Assembly: GCF_023516555.1 (NCBI RefSeq)
Contig: NZ_JAMGBD010000001.1
Coordinates: 1,488,001-1,552,000 of the forward strand
DNA: 64,000 nucleotides
Reading direction: 5' to 3'
Source: Sphingomonas alba
Lineage (GTDB): Bacteria > Pseudomonadota > Alphaproteobacteria > Sphingomonadales > Sphingomonadaceae
Position numbers and translations under genes: made by a program. The first letter of the stretch is position 1, and each line of letters opens with the position of its first letter. Positions 57,018 to 64,000 of this stretch are shown here, in pieces. The notes beneath the pieces are model-generated. The model worked only from the letters and a program-made list of their open reading frames with translations, searched no databases and was not told the DNA's origin.

Positions 57018-57710
57018 ATGTTCCACGCGGTGCGTCAATGGTGGGGCGAAGGCCGCGGCAAGGCCACCGCGCGGCTGTTCGCATTCGAATTCCTCGTCGT
57101 CGTCGCCGGCGTATTGGTGGCCCAGGCGCTTGCCAACTGGGTCGCGGAGCGCGGCCAGCGTGCCGAGGGCGAACGATTGCTGGCGCAAACGATGGAGATA
57201 GGGCGGGGCCTGCAGCGGGACCTCAATTATTGGCAGCGCTATGGCCGGTGCCTGCGCGGCCACGTGGCAAAGATCAGCAGGGCCGCGGCGGATGGCCGCC
57301 TCCTTTCGGCAGAGCAGATCGGTCGGCCGGCCTTGCCGTCGCCGCCCGATCTGGCCTTGAGCAGCGACGACTGGCGCAAGATTCGCGACGTCATCTCCGA
57401 CGAACGGGCCGGAGCGCTGATTTCCCTCACCAACACGGCCGAGACCTACAACTTATTCACCGGCCAGATAGCGGAGCAATGGCCGACGTTTCGCCTGCTT
57501 GACGGAGCGACAGGATCGCCTTCGCCGGCCGACCGCGCCCAAGTCCGGCTTGCCGCGACCAAGGTCGACAATAACCTGCGGTGGGTGATGTTTCAGGGTT
57601 CGACCGGATCGGTCGAGAACATGCACGAGGCCGGCCTGGAGCCAAACGGCGATCTTCCGCCGTCGGCGCGGTTCGTCGACGATTGCGGCCTGCTCAAGGA
57701 TTGGCGCTGA
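57018..57710 (+). CDS. Membrane-anchored protein of unknown function, paralogue 1
   Basis: This 230-aa protein has a basic, Trp-rich start (FHAVRQWWGEGRGKATARLF), one transmembrane helix at about 21-41 and a ~190-residue helical domain predicted outside the membrane. Two cysteines, C78 and C223, frame that domain and align with C78 and C224 of the next gene, suggesting a disulfide. The ATG at 57018 follows GGAGGGGG. I recognise no named family. It is coupled to paralogue 2 by a TGATG overlap. Confidence 0.78.
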   Translation: MFHAVRQWWGEGRGKATARLFAFEFLVVVAGVLVAQALANWVAERGQRAEGERLLAQTMEIGRGLQRDLNYWQRYGRCLRGHVAKISRAAADGRLLSAEQIGRPALPSPPDLALSSDDWRKIRDVISDERAGALISLTNTAETYNLFTGQIAEQWPTFRLLDGATGSPSPADRAQVRLAATKVDNNLRWVMFQGSTGSVENMHEAGLEPNGDLPPSARFVDDCGLLKDWR

Positions 57711-58429
57711 TGTTCCGCAGTGTCAGGCATTGGTGGGGAAGCGGCCGCGGCAAGGTCTCCGCGCGGCTATTCTTGTTCGAGTTTGTCGTCGTGGTGGCTG
57801 GCGTGCTGACTGCGCAGGCGCTCGCCAGCTGGGTCGCCGGTCGCGCCGAGCAGCGTGCCGTGAGCGATGAAGACAAGCGCGTCCGCTATGAGATTGGGCG
57901 AGCCAGGCAGGTCGCGGGCGTTTGGTCCGCGGCCGTTCCTTGCCTGGTGCAGCGCGTGGAGAGCGTTGCACGTCAGGCCGCGACCACCGATCCGATCGAT
58001 GCCGACGAACTGAAGGTGCCGCGTTTCTTCGGCTATACCGTCGAGCCTGTCTCAGCGGACATGGATCGTGAGTTTCACGCCCAATTGGGCAATGAGCGCG
58101 TGGACAATTACGCGGTCATAATTTCAGCGAGCGCGACCATCCGGGATTCGTATCGCGAGGTGCGCCGAGGATGGGACCGTCTTGCCTTGCTGGATCCGGC
58201 GCTCGGATCGCCGTCGGACGCGGATCGAAGCACCGTGCGCGATGTCGCCATCCAGTTACGTTCGCAGCTCGAGCTCATCCGTACTGCGGCGGAGTCGATT
58301 GACTCAACCGCGGCGGGACTTGGGATTGCACCGCTTACGTCCGGCGCGGACTTTGGCGCGGTCCTGCCGGTGAAGAACTGCAGCGAGATTTGGCGCACCG
58401 GGCAAATTTGGCGAGAGGACCGGCGCTAG
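57710..58429 (+). CDS. Membrane-anchored protein of unknown function, paralogue 2
   Basis: This 239-aa paralogue of the preceding gene has the nearly identical first 45 residues FRSVRHWWGSGRGKVSARLF and a helix VVVVAGVLTAQALASWVAG, while the outer domain has diverged strongly. Shared marks are C78, LLDPALGSPSDADRSTVRD versus LLDGATGSPSPADRAQVRL, and a C-terminal Cys. The ATG at 57710 overlaps the stop of paralogue 1; a longer reading from 57581 lies inside that gene and is rejected. Function unknown. Confidence 0.78.
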   Translation: MFRSVRHWWGSGRGKVSARLFLFEFVVVVAGVLTAQALASWVAGRAEQRAVSDEDKRVRYEIGRARQVAGVWSAAVPCLVQRVESVARQAATTDPIDADELKVPRFFGYTVEPVSADMDREFHAQLGNERVDNYAVIISASATIRDSYREVRRGWDRLALLDPALGSPSDADRSTVRDVAIQLRSQLELIRTAAESIDSTAAGLGIAPLTSGADFGAVLPVKNCSEIWRTGQIWREDRR

Positions 58430-58462
58430 CCAGCGCCGGCTTCTGCCTCTAACCGGACGCAA

Positions 58463-59782
58463 ATGAGCGTCACTACCCGCTTCGCCCCCTCGCCTACGGG
58501 CCGGCTGCACGTCGGCAATATTCGCACGGCGCTGCATAATTTCCTCTTCGCACGGAAGCATGGCGGCCGTTTCCTGCTGCGCATCGACGACACGGATCGG
58601 GAGCGCTCGACGGCGGAATTCGACCAGGCGATCCGCGACGACCTCGAATGGCTTGGCCTCCGCTTCGATGACGTCGTCCGTCAGTCGGACCGCTTCGCCC
58701 TCTATGAGCGCGAATTCGAAAAGCTAAAGGCCGCAGGGCGCGTCTATCCCTGCTACGAGACGCCCGAAGAGCTGGAGCTCCGCCGTAAGGTACTGCTCGG
58801 CCGCGGGCTGCCGCCAGTCTACGAACGCAAGCCCGAAGGCTCCCCGGTCCCCGAAGGCGTCGCGCCGCACTGGCGCTTCAAGCTCGATCACGAATCGCCG
58901 ATTGCCTTCACCGATCTCATCCGCGGCGAGCAGCATTTCGACCCGAAGCTGATCAGCGACCCCGTCATCCGCCGCGCCGACGGCAGCTGGCTCTATTTGC
59001 TGCCCAGCGTCATCGACGACATCGACCTGGGCGTCACCCACATCGTTCGCGGCGAGGACCATGTCTCGAACAGCGCCGTTCAGAAGCAGATGTTCGCTGC
59101 CCTCGGTGCCGAGCCGGCTGCTTTCGCGCATGAGGCCTTGCTGGTCGCGGCCGAGGGCAAGCTCTCCAAGCGCCTCGGCTCCTATGGCGCCGAACACCTG
59201 CGCGATGAGGGAGTCGAGCCCATGGCTTTGCTGTCCCTGCTCGCTCGGATCGGCACCTCGCAGCCGGTGGAGGCCGTCGCCAGCCTCGATGCGCTCGCCG
59301 CCGACTTCGATTTCTCGCATTTTGGCCGCGCCCCGGCGCACTTCGACCCGCACGATGTCGAACTGCTCAACGCCAAGCTGCTCCACCATCTTGAATTCGA
59401 CGATGTCGCCGACCGCCTTCCGGAAGGGGCCAGCGAGGCCGACTGGCTGCTCCTGCGCGGCAATCTCGCCCGGCTCGACGATTATGCCGACTGGCAGCCG
59501 GTGCTGGATGGCCAGATCGACAAGCCCGTTCTCAACCGCGACGACCGCCTCTTCATCCATGATGCCTGGGCGGTTGCCGGCGCGATCGACTGGTCGGACG
59601 AACCCTGGCGGGCGCTTACCGAGGGGCTCAAGGAGAAGACCGGCCGCAAGGGCCGCCCGCTGTTCATGCCGCTGCGGCTGGCGCTGACCGGCCGCGAATC
59701 GGGCCCGGAAATGGCGCCTTTGCTCGCCCGCATCGGCCGCGAGCGGGCCATCCACCGCCTCGACGCCATTTCCTTCGACTGA
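58463..59782 (+). CDS. gltX: Glutamyl-tRNA synthetase
   Basis: This 439-aa class Ib synthetase has FAPSPTGRLHVGNIRTALHNF (HIGH variant) and KLSKRLGSYG (KMSKS variant). It is shorter than the usual ~470-485 aa. Alphaproteobacteria often carry two gltX copies, one adapted for mischarging tRNA-Gln ahead of GatCAB; which type this is cannot be decided here. It follows paralogue 2 by 33 bases. Confidence 0.94.
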   Translation: MSVTTRFAPSPTGRLHVGNIRTALHNFLFARKHGGRFLLRIDDTDRERSTAEFDQAIRDDLEWLGLRFDDVVRQSDRFALYEREFEKLKAAGRVYPCYETPEELELRRKVLLGRGLPPVYERKPEGSPVPEGVAPHWRFKLDHESPIAFTDLIRGEQHFDPKLISDPVIRRADGSWLYLLPSVIDDIDLGVTHIVRGEDHVSNSAVQKQMFAALGAEPAAFAHEALLVAAEGKLSKRLGSYGAEHLRDEGVEPMALLSLLARIGTSQPVEAVASLDALAADFDFSHFGRAPAHFDPHDVELLNAKLLHHLEFDDVADRLPEGASEADWLLLRGNLARLDDYADWQPVLDGQIDKPVLNRDDRLFIHDAWAVAGAIDWSDEPWRALTEGLKEKTGRKGRPLFMPLRLALTGRESGPEMAPLLARIGRERAIHRLDAISFD

Positions 59783-59877
59783 TCCGGCAAGGGCGCTGCA
59801 GCGCAGCAACTTTTCTGCTTTGGTTGGTAGATGTAATGATGTAACATTGCATTTCTTGACCGTAGAAGGAGGGTTTC

Positions 59878-60516
59878 ATGCTTGCTTATGCCCCCCGCCC
59901 CGAGCGCCGCCGCATCAGCCCGACCGCGCTCGCCCTGATCATTGGCGCCCACGCCGTCGCCATCGTCGCGGTGATGAGCGCGAAAATGGAGATAGAAAGG
60001 CATCGCGAGCCACCGATATTCGTTGAGAGCCTTCCAAATCCCCCAGTGCCCGAGCCACCGAAGCCGCACCCAAAGGCCCAGAAAACCCCAAAAACGACAT
60101 ACACAACGACAGATCCTATCGTTCAGACCCGGCAGACGGGGCCGAAAACCGATCCGCTACCGTCCCTGCCGCCAGTCGTGGGCGGTGGGACGATCGACCC
60201 ACCGCCGCCGCCGCTTAAGCCAGAGCCGATCGTGCGCAGCGGCCCGCACTTCGCCACGCCGCCCGGCGAAATCCGCCCACCCTATCCGGAAGCGATGCGG
60301 GCCGCAGAGAAGGAAGCGGTCCTCCGGCTTCGCCTTGCCATCGACGAACATGGGCGGGTCATCAGCGTCGATCCGGTCGGCAGCGCCAACCCGGCCTTCC
60401 TCGCTGCCGCGCGTCGGCACATTCTCAAGTCGTGGCGCTACGCACCGGCGATGGAGGGCGACCGCGCCATCGCCTCAAGCACGGTCATCACGCTCGAATT
60501 CAAGCTCGACTCCTGA
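59878..60516 (+). CDS. TonB-like energy transducer
   Basis: This 212-aa protein has a short cytoplasmic start, one helix (about 17-35, TALALIIGAHAVAIVAVMS), a Pro/Lys-rich periplasmic spacer (about 45-120: PNPPVPEPPKPHP) and a C-terminal TonB domain (GEIRPPYPEAMRAAEKEAVLRLRLAIDEHGRV, then ILKSWRYAPAM). It would pass proton-motive energy to TonB-dependent receptors. No exbBD is adjacent. The ribosome site AGAAGGAGG is strong. An AT-rich imperfect repeat lies upstream at 59832-59851. Confidence 0.9.
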   Translation: MLAYAPRPERRRISPTALALIIGAHAVAIVAVMSAKMEIERHREPPIFVESLPNPPVPEPPKPHPKAQKTPKTTYTTTDPIVQTRQTGPKTDPLPSLPPVVGGGTIDPPPPPLKPEPIVRSGPHFATPPGEIRPPYPEAMRAAEKEAVLRLRLAIDEHGRVISVDPVGSANPAFLAAARRHILKSWRYAPAMEGDRAIASSTVITLEFKLDS

Positions 60517-60570
60517 TGCAACGGGGGCGGGGGTGGCGGTTACGTCATCCCCGCCTTATCTAGGCCGCTT

Positions 60571-60894
60571 ATGGCCGTCCTCCCGCCCATTCACCGCCCA
60601 AGCGTCGCCATCCGCGACCTGATGGCCTTCATGCGCCAGCGCAGCCGGGAACAAGTTATCGGGGCAATGCTGGCCGTGCTGGTGACGATCATCATCGTCA
60701 TCCTTTTCCTCGTCGACCCGCAGATCAACACCGCGCCCCCGCAGCAGGTCATCTATGTCGAACAATGGCCGGCCAACCGTACCGACGACCAGATCAAGGC
60801 CGACCAGAAGAAGGACCAGGCGGAGCGGGACGCCGCGCTGAAGGAACGGCAGCGGCAGTTCCAGAAGCTGGAAAACCAGCTTGGCATCGAGTGA
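60571..60894 (+). CDS. Small single-pass membrane protein
   Basis: This 107-aa protein has a cytoplasmic start, one helix (about 29-48, VIGAMLAVLVTIIIVILFLV) and a periplasmic tail ending in a charged heptad-like helix (KADQKKDQAERDAALKERQRQFQKLENQLG). The function is not known. It overlaps the ribD start by 14 bases, so translation may be coupled, and the gene is placed as the first of the riboflavin operon. Confidence 0.75.
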   Translation: MAVLPPIHRPSVAIRDLMAFMRQRSREQVIGAMLAVLVTIIIVILFLVDPQINTAPPQQVIYVEQWPANRTDDQIKADQKKDQAERDAALKERQRQFQKLENQLGIE

Positions 60895-61855
60895 TGCGCG
60901 CCGGATGGCCGAGGCAGTCGCTTTAGGCGACGGCGCTCGCGGCCGGACCGCACCCAATCCCAATGTCGGCTGTGTGATCGTCCTCGACGGCGAAATTGTC
61001 GGCAAGGGCGCGACCGCTCCAGGCGGCAGGCCCCACGCCGAAGCCGTCGCTCTCAAGCAGGCTGGCGCGAGAGCGAGAAGCGCGACCCTCTACACAACGT
61101 TGGAACCCTGCGCCCATGTCAGCACCCGCGGTCCGGCCTGCTCCAACCTGATCGCGGACGCCGGGATCGCCCGTGTCGTTGCCGCCATCCAGGATCCCGA
61201 CCCCCGCACCGCCGGCCTCGGCTTCAAGATCCTCCGCAAGGCGGGCGTGAAGGTGAAGACCGGCGTCGGCAAAGTTGCGGCTGAAGCCAGCATGGCCGGC
61301 TTCCTCACTCGCCTCGCTTTTGGCCGCCCGCGCATCACGCTGAAACTGGCCCTTTCGATCGACGGCAAGATCGCGCTTCCCTCGGGCGAATCGAAGTGGA
61401 TCACCGGAGAGGACGCCCGCGCCCACGTCCATCTCGAGCGCGCGCACAGCGACATGATCCTCGTCGGCCGCGGCACCTACATGGCCGACCAGCCCCGCCT
61501 CGACGTCCGTCTGCCAGGCCTCGAAGAACGCTCGCCCCGCCGCGCCTTGTTGAGCCGCGGCGAAGCGGTCCCTGGCTGGGAAATGCTTAAATCTCCGAAG
61601 GATGTGCACCGACTTCATGACGTCAACGACCTGCTGGTCGAGGGTGGATCTGCGACCGCGACGGCATTTCTGGCCGAGGATCTGGTCGACCGCATCCTGA
61701 TCTATCGCGCCCCCATTCTGGTCGGCGAGGGCAAATCCAGCTTCGGGTATATCGGCCTCGACGCCATCGCCGATGCCCATGGTCGCTGGCAGGCCGTCGA
61801 TCCGCGTCCGCTTGGCATCGACAGGCTCGAAGTCTACGAGCGCGTTCGGGGTTAG
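60881..61855 (+). CDS. ribD: Bifunctional riboflavin deaminase/reductase RibD
   Basis: This 324-aa enzyme does the deamination and reduction steps after GTP cyclohydrolase II. The N-terminal cytidine-deaminase-like domain has PNPNVGCVIV, H52-A-E54 and zinc cysteines C77 and C87 (EPCAHVSTRGPAC); the C-terminal reductase starts at ITLKLALSIDGKIALPSGESKWITG. The TTG at 60881 is needed to keep the conserved D5/M9 of the first helix; an ATG at 60905 would cut it. ribE follows after 7 bases. Confidence 0.95.
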   Translation: MASSDARRMAEAVALGDGARGRTAPNPNVGCVIVLDGEIVGKGATAPGGRPHAEAVALKQAGARARSATLYTTLEPCAHVSTRGPACSNLIADAGIARVVAAIQDPDPRTAGLGFKILRKAGVKVKTGVGKVAAEASMAGFLTRLAFGRPRITLKLALSIDGKIALPSGESKWITGEDARAHVHLERAHSDMILVGRGTYMADQPRLDVRLPGLEERSPRRALLSRGEAVPGWEMLKSPKDVHRLHDVNDLLVEGGSATATAFLAEDLVDRILIYRAPILVGEGKSSFGYIGLDAIADAHGRWQAVDPRPLGIDRLEVYERVRG

Positions 61856-61862
61856 GAGCGGC

Positions 61863-62462
61863 ATGTTCACCGGCATCATCACCGACATCGGAACCGTCCG
61901 AAGCGCTGAAGAGCGCAGCGACCTGCGCCTCACCATCGGCTGCGGCTACGACATGGCCGGCGTCGACCTCGGAGCCTCCATCGCCTGCTCCGGTGTATGC
62001 CTGACCGTCGTCGACAAGGGGAATGACTGGTTCGCGGTCGACGTCTCCACAGAGACCCAATCCCGGACCCCGTCACACATGTGGCAGGAAGGCACGAAGC
62101 TGAACCTGGAACGCGCCCTGCGCGTCGGCGACGAGCTCGGCGGCCATTTCGTCACCGGCCACGTCGACGGGATGGGCGACGTCCTCAATGTCGCACCGGA
62201 AGGGGGCTCGATCCGCCTTTCCATCCGCGCCCCCGCCGAAATCGGCTCCTATATCGCCGGCAAGGGCTCGATCGCGCTCGACGGCGTTTCGCTCACGGTG
62301 AATGACGTCAACGATGCCGACGGCGGCACTGACTTCGGCATCAACATCATCCCGCACACCGCCGCTCACACTACATTGGGACGATTGGCGGCTGGCGACC
62401 GCGTCAATCTCGAGATCGACGTCCTCGCACGCTATTTGAAGCGCATGGCCGCATCACAATAG
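61863..62462 (+). CDS. ribE: Riboflavin synthase alpha chain
   Basis: This 199-aa trimeric enzyme dismutates 6,7-dimethyl-8-ribityllumazine. MFTGIITDIGTV is the family start, and the duplicated barrel is visible as two lumazine-binding repeats (SIACSGVCLTVVD and SIALDGVSLTVND; GGHFVTGHVDG). The ATG at 61863 follows ribD closely. The gap after it to the HTH-RibB gene contains two inverted repeats. Confidence 0.95.
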   Translation: MFTGIITDIGTVRSAEERSDLRLTIGCGYDMAGVDLGASIACSGVCLTVVDKGNDWFAVDVSTETQSRTPSHMWQEGTKLNLERALRVGDELGGHFVTGHVDGMGDVLNVAPEGGSIRLSIRAPAEIGSYIAGKGSIALDGVSLTVNDVNDADGGTDFGINIIPHTAAHTTLGRLAAGDRVNLEIDVLARYLKRMAASQ

Positions 62463-62477
62463 GAACATATCTGTTCC
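62462..62477. repeat. Inverted repeat GGAACA/TGTTCC
   Basis: Six-base perfect arms with a TATC spacer overlap the ribE stop and lie just before the larger palindrome. It may be part of an operator; it has no T tract and is not a good terminator. Confidence 0.5.
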
Positions 62478-62483
62478 CTCTTT

Positions 62484-62503
62484 TATCACATTGCAATGTG
62501 ATA
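62484..62503. promoter_or_regulatory. 20-bp perfect palindrome upstream of HTH-RibB
   Basis: TATCACATTGCAATGTGATA is a perfect palindrome ending 12 bases before the start codon at 62516. Its symmetry, AT-rich ends and place in the only sizeable gap of the riboflavin operon suggest an operator. The next gene encodes a helix-turn-helix domain, which makes autoregulation an obvious candidate. This is inference. Confidence 0.65.
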
Positions 62504-62515
62504 TATGGCCGCTTC

Positions 62516-63799
62516 ATGAGCACGACCCTCATCGACCAGCTAACCCAAATCATCGAAACCGGCGAAGTCAGCCGCGCCGGCCTTGCCCGTGCCGCCGGCC
62601 TTCACCCCAATAGTTTGCGCAAATTGGGCGCGGAGGACTGGAATCCGACCGCCGAGACGCTGAAGCGGCTCGAAAAGCTGATCCAGCGCGGCAATGCGCA
62701 GGTGCTGGTCGGCGCTGAAGCGATCATCGACGAGGCCCGCAACGGTCGCATGTTCATCCTCGTCGACGATGACGACCGCGAAAATGAAGGCGACCTCGTC
62801 ATTCCGGCGCAAATGGCGACCCCGGACGCCATCAACTTCATGGCCCGCCACGGGCGCGGCCTCATCTGCCTGGCTTTGACCAAGGATCGTGCCGACGCGC
62901 TCGAGCTGGCGCCCATGACCAGCAACAATCGCACGCGGATGGAAACCGCCTTCACCGTCTCGATCGAGGCGAAGGAGGGCGTCACGACTGGAATTAGCGC
63001 TGCCGACCGCGCTCGCACCATCGCCGTCGCCATCGATTCCGCCAACGGCCCGGACTGCATCGTCTCCCCGGGCCACGTCTTTCCGCTGGTCGCCCGTCCC
63101 GGCGGAGTCCTCGTCCGCGCCGGCCACACCGAGGCGGCGGTCGATGTCTCCCGCCTTGCCGGCCTCAACCCGTCGGGCGTCATTTGCGAGATCCTGCGTG
63201 AGGACGGCACCATGGCGCGCCTCGACGACCTCATCGAGTTTGCCGCCGCCCACCAACTGAAGATCGGGACGATTCGCGACCTCATCGCCTATCGCCTGCG
63301 CCGCGACCACATGGTGTCGGAAGTCGCTGACACGCGCTTCACCTCGAAGCGGGGCGCCAACTGGTCGGCCAAGGTGTTCCGCGACAAGGCCAGCGGCGCC
63401 GAGCAGCTCGCCCTCGTCCACGGCACGGTGGAAGAGGACAAGCCGACCCTCGTCCGCATGCACAGCCTCGACCTTTTCGCCGACGTCCTTGGCGAGCAGA
63501 GCGAGCGCAGCGGCCTCCTCGATGGCGCCATGGCGATGATCGAGAAGGTGGGCGGCGGCGTTGTCGTCGCGCTTCATGCCGCCTCGCCGGGCTCGCTTTC
63601 CCGCTCCGCCGACGTCCGCTCCGGCAAGCCACCCCAGGGCGAGGCGCTGCGCGACTATGGCATCGGCGCCCAGATCCTCGCCGCGCTCGGCGTCCATGAC
63701 ATGATCCTGCTCACCAACACGCGCCACGCGCCGGTCGGCCTGTCGGGCTATGGCCTGTCGATCGTCGAGGAACGCTGCATCCCGCTGGAGACCCGCTGA
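62516..63799 (+). CDS. ribB: HTH-3,4-dihydroxy-2-butanone-4-phosphate synthase with degenerate RibA domain
   Basis: This 427-aa protein has three parts. Residues ~17-57 look like a Cro/repressor-type helix-turn-helix ([20 protein letters not shown]). Residues ~63-265 are DHBP synthase with intact [10 protein letters not shown] (84-93), [13 protein letters not shown] and [14 protein letters not shown]. The rest aligns with GTP cyclohydrolase II, but [18 protein letters not shown] is replaced by [18 protein letters not shown] and RQEGRG by HAASPG, so that activity should be absent (a RibBX-type protein). The ATG at 62516 is used; 62498 would add six residues. Confidence 0.9.
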   Translation: MSTTLIDQLTQIIETGEVSRAGLARAAGLHPNSLRKLGAEDWNPTAETLKRLEKLIQRGNAQVLVGAEAIIDEARNGRMFILVDDDDRENEGDLVIPAQMATPDAINFMARHGRGLICLALTKDRADALELAPMTSNNRTRMETAFTVSIEAKEGVTTGISAADRARTIAVAIDSANGPDCIVSPGHVFPLVARPGGVLVRAGHTEAAVDVSRLAGLNPSGVICEILREDGTMARLDDLIEFAAAHQLKIGTIRDLIAYRLRRDHMVSEVADTRFTSKRGANWSAKVFRDKASGAEQLALVHGTVEEDKPTLVRMHSLDLFADVLGEQSERSGLLDGAMAMIEKVGGGVVVALHAASPGSLSRSADVRSGKPPQGEALRDYGIGAQILAALGVHDMILLTNTRHAPVGLSGYGLSIVEERCIPLETR

Positions 63800-64000
63800 T
63801 GGCCCGCATCCTGATCGTCGAAGCCCGCTTCTATCCGCACCTGAACGACATGCTGCTCGACGGCGCCCGCGCCGCGATCGAGGCGGCCGGCAACGAGCAT
63901 GAGACGATCACCGTCCCCGGCGCGCTCGAAATCCCGGGAGTCATCGCGCTTGCCGCCAAGAGCGGTCGCTATTGCGGCTTCGTCGCCTTGGGCGTTGTCA
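63799..64000 (+). CDS. ribH: 6,7-dimethyl-8-ribityllumazine synthase (partial)
   Basis: Only the first 67 residues are in the window. [24 protein letters not shown] and [29 protein letters not shown] match lumazine synthase, which joins the RibB and RibD products. The ATG overlaps the previous stop (TGATG), completing the ribD-ribE-ribB-ribH order. Confidence 0.95.
   Translation, partial: MARILIVEARFYPHLNDMLLDGARAAIEAAGNEHETITVPGALEIPGVIALAAKSGRYCGFVALGVV

Noticed and set aside
58724-59809. Antisense open frame of 361 codons opposite gltX
   Set aside because: Shadow frame; GltX motifs are unambiguous on the plus strand.
60517-60570. FMN riboswitch ahead of the riboflavin genes
   Set aside because: The available gap is under 60 bases and shows none of the conserved RFN element blocks.
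62540-63727. Antisense open frame of 395 codons opposite the HTH-ribB gene
   Set aside because: Composition is that of a shadow frame; the sense protein has clear catalytic motifs.

Overview
The window is a dense, high-GC (roughly mid-60s percent by eye), housekeeping-rich stretch of an alphaproteobacterial chromosome. It is most likely from Sphingomonadales. The pointers are the hemE/maf and rho-mnmE-mnmG-rsmG-parA-parB-holA-lptE-leuS gene orders, together with DUF3576, DUF1491, MmcB and DUF4402 proteins. No plasmid, phage, insertion sequence, integrase or CRISPR array was seen. Genes are packed with many 1-8 base overlaps, and GTG and TTG starts are common.

Layout. 1-8.5 kb: tsaD (cut by the left edge) diverges from hemC-hemD and a mitofilin-like membrane protein; then a class A beta-lactamase-like hydrolase, a 2-oxoglutarate oxygenase, a lipoprotein, tRNA-Gly, a thioredoxin-TPR co-chaperone, a LON-domain protein and a ubiquinone hydroxylase. 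8.5-19.8 kb: ftsK, lolA, xthA, a RibA with a decayed RibB domain, yggS, a small outer-membrane barrel, DUF3576, leuS-lptE-holA. 19.8-29.5 kb, minus strand: parB-parA-rsmG-mnmG-mnmE, two TerC proteins, rho, hemJ, hemE. 29.5-29.85 kb: a non-coding region that I interpret as the chromosomal replication origin. 29.85-35.9 kb, plus strand: maf-aroE-coaE-dnaQ, hpf-ptsN-thioesterase-DUF1491, a SleB-like hydrolase, mmcB. 35.9-39.7 kb: ankyrin protein, YcgN, YgjP-type metallopeptidase, PBP1A. 39.8-44.7 kb: two DUF4402 proteins, a PapD-like chaperone and an usher-like barrel, forming a compact atypical chaperone-usher locus. 44.8-53.5 kb: tRNA-Leu, zinc-ribbon/DUF3426 protein, ftsE-ftsX-DUF218-plsC, pheS-pheT, DUF5996. 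53.6-59.8 kb: rpmI-rplT, prs, nadE, two tandem paralogues of unknown function, gltX. 59.9-64 kb: TonB-like protein, then ribD-ribE-HTH/ribB-ribH (cut by the right edge).

How it fits together. Genes on both sides of about 29.7 kb run away from it. Two parS centromere sites lie 6-8 kb away beside parAB, which matches the origin/centromere arrangement of Caulobacter. The most novel-looking points are: (i) two RibBA-type fusions that have decayed reciprocally, one keeping only the RibA active site and the other only the RibB active site; (ii) a helix-turn-helix fused to the second of these, with a perfect 20-bp palindrome just upstream of its own start; (iii) the DUF4402/chaperone/usher locus; (iv) tandem membrane-anchored paralogues with an invariant cysteine pair.
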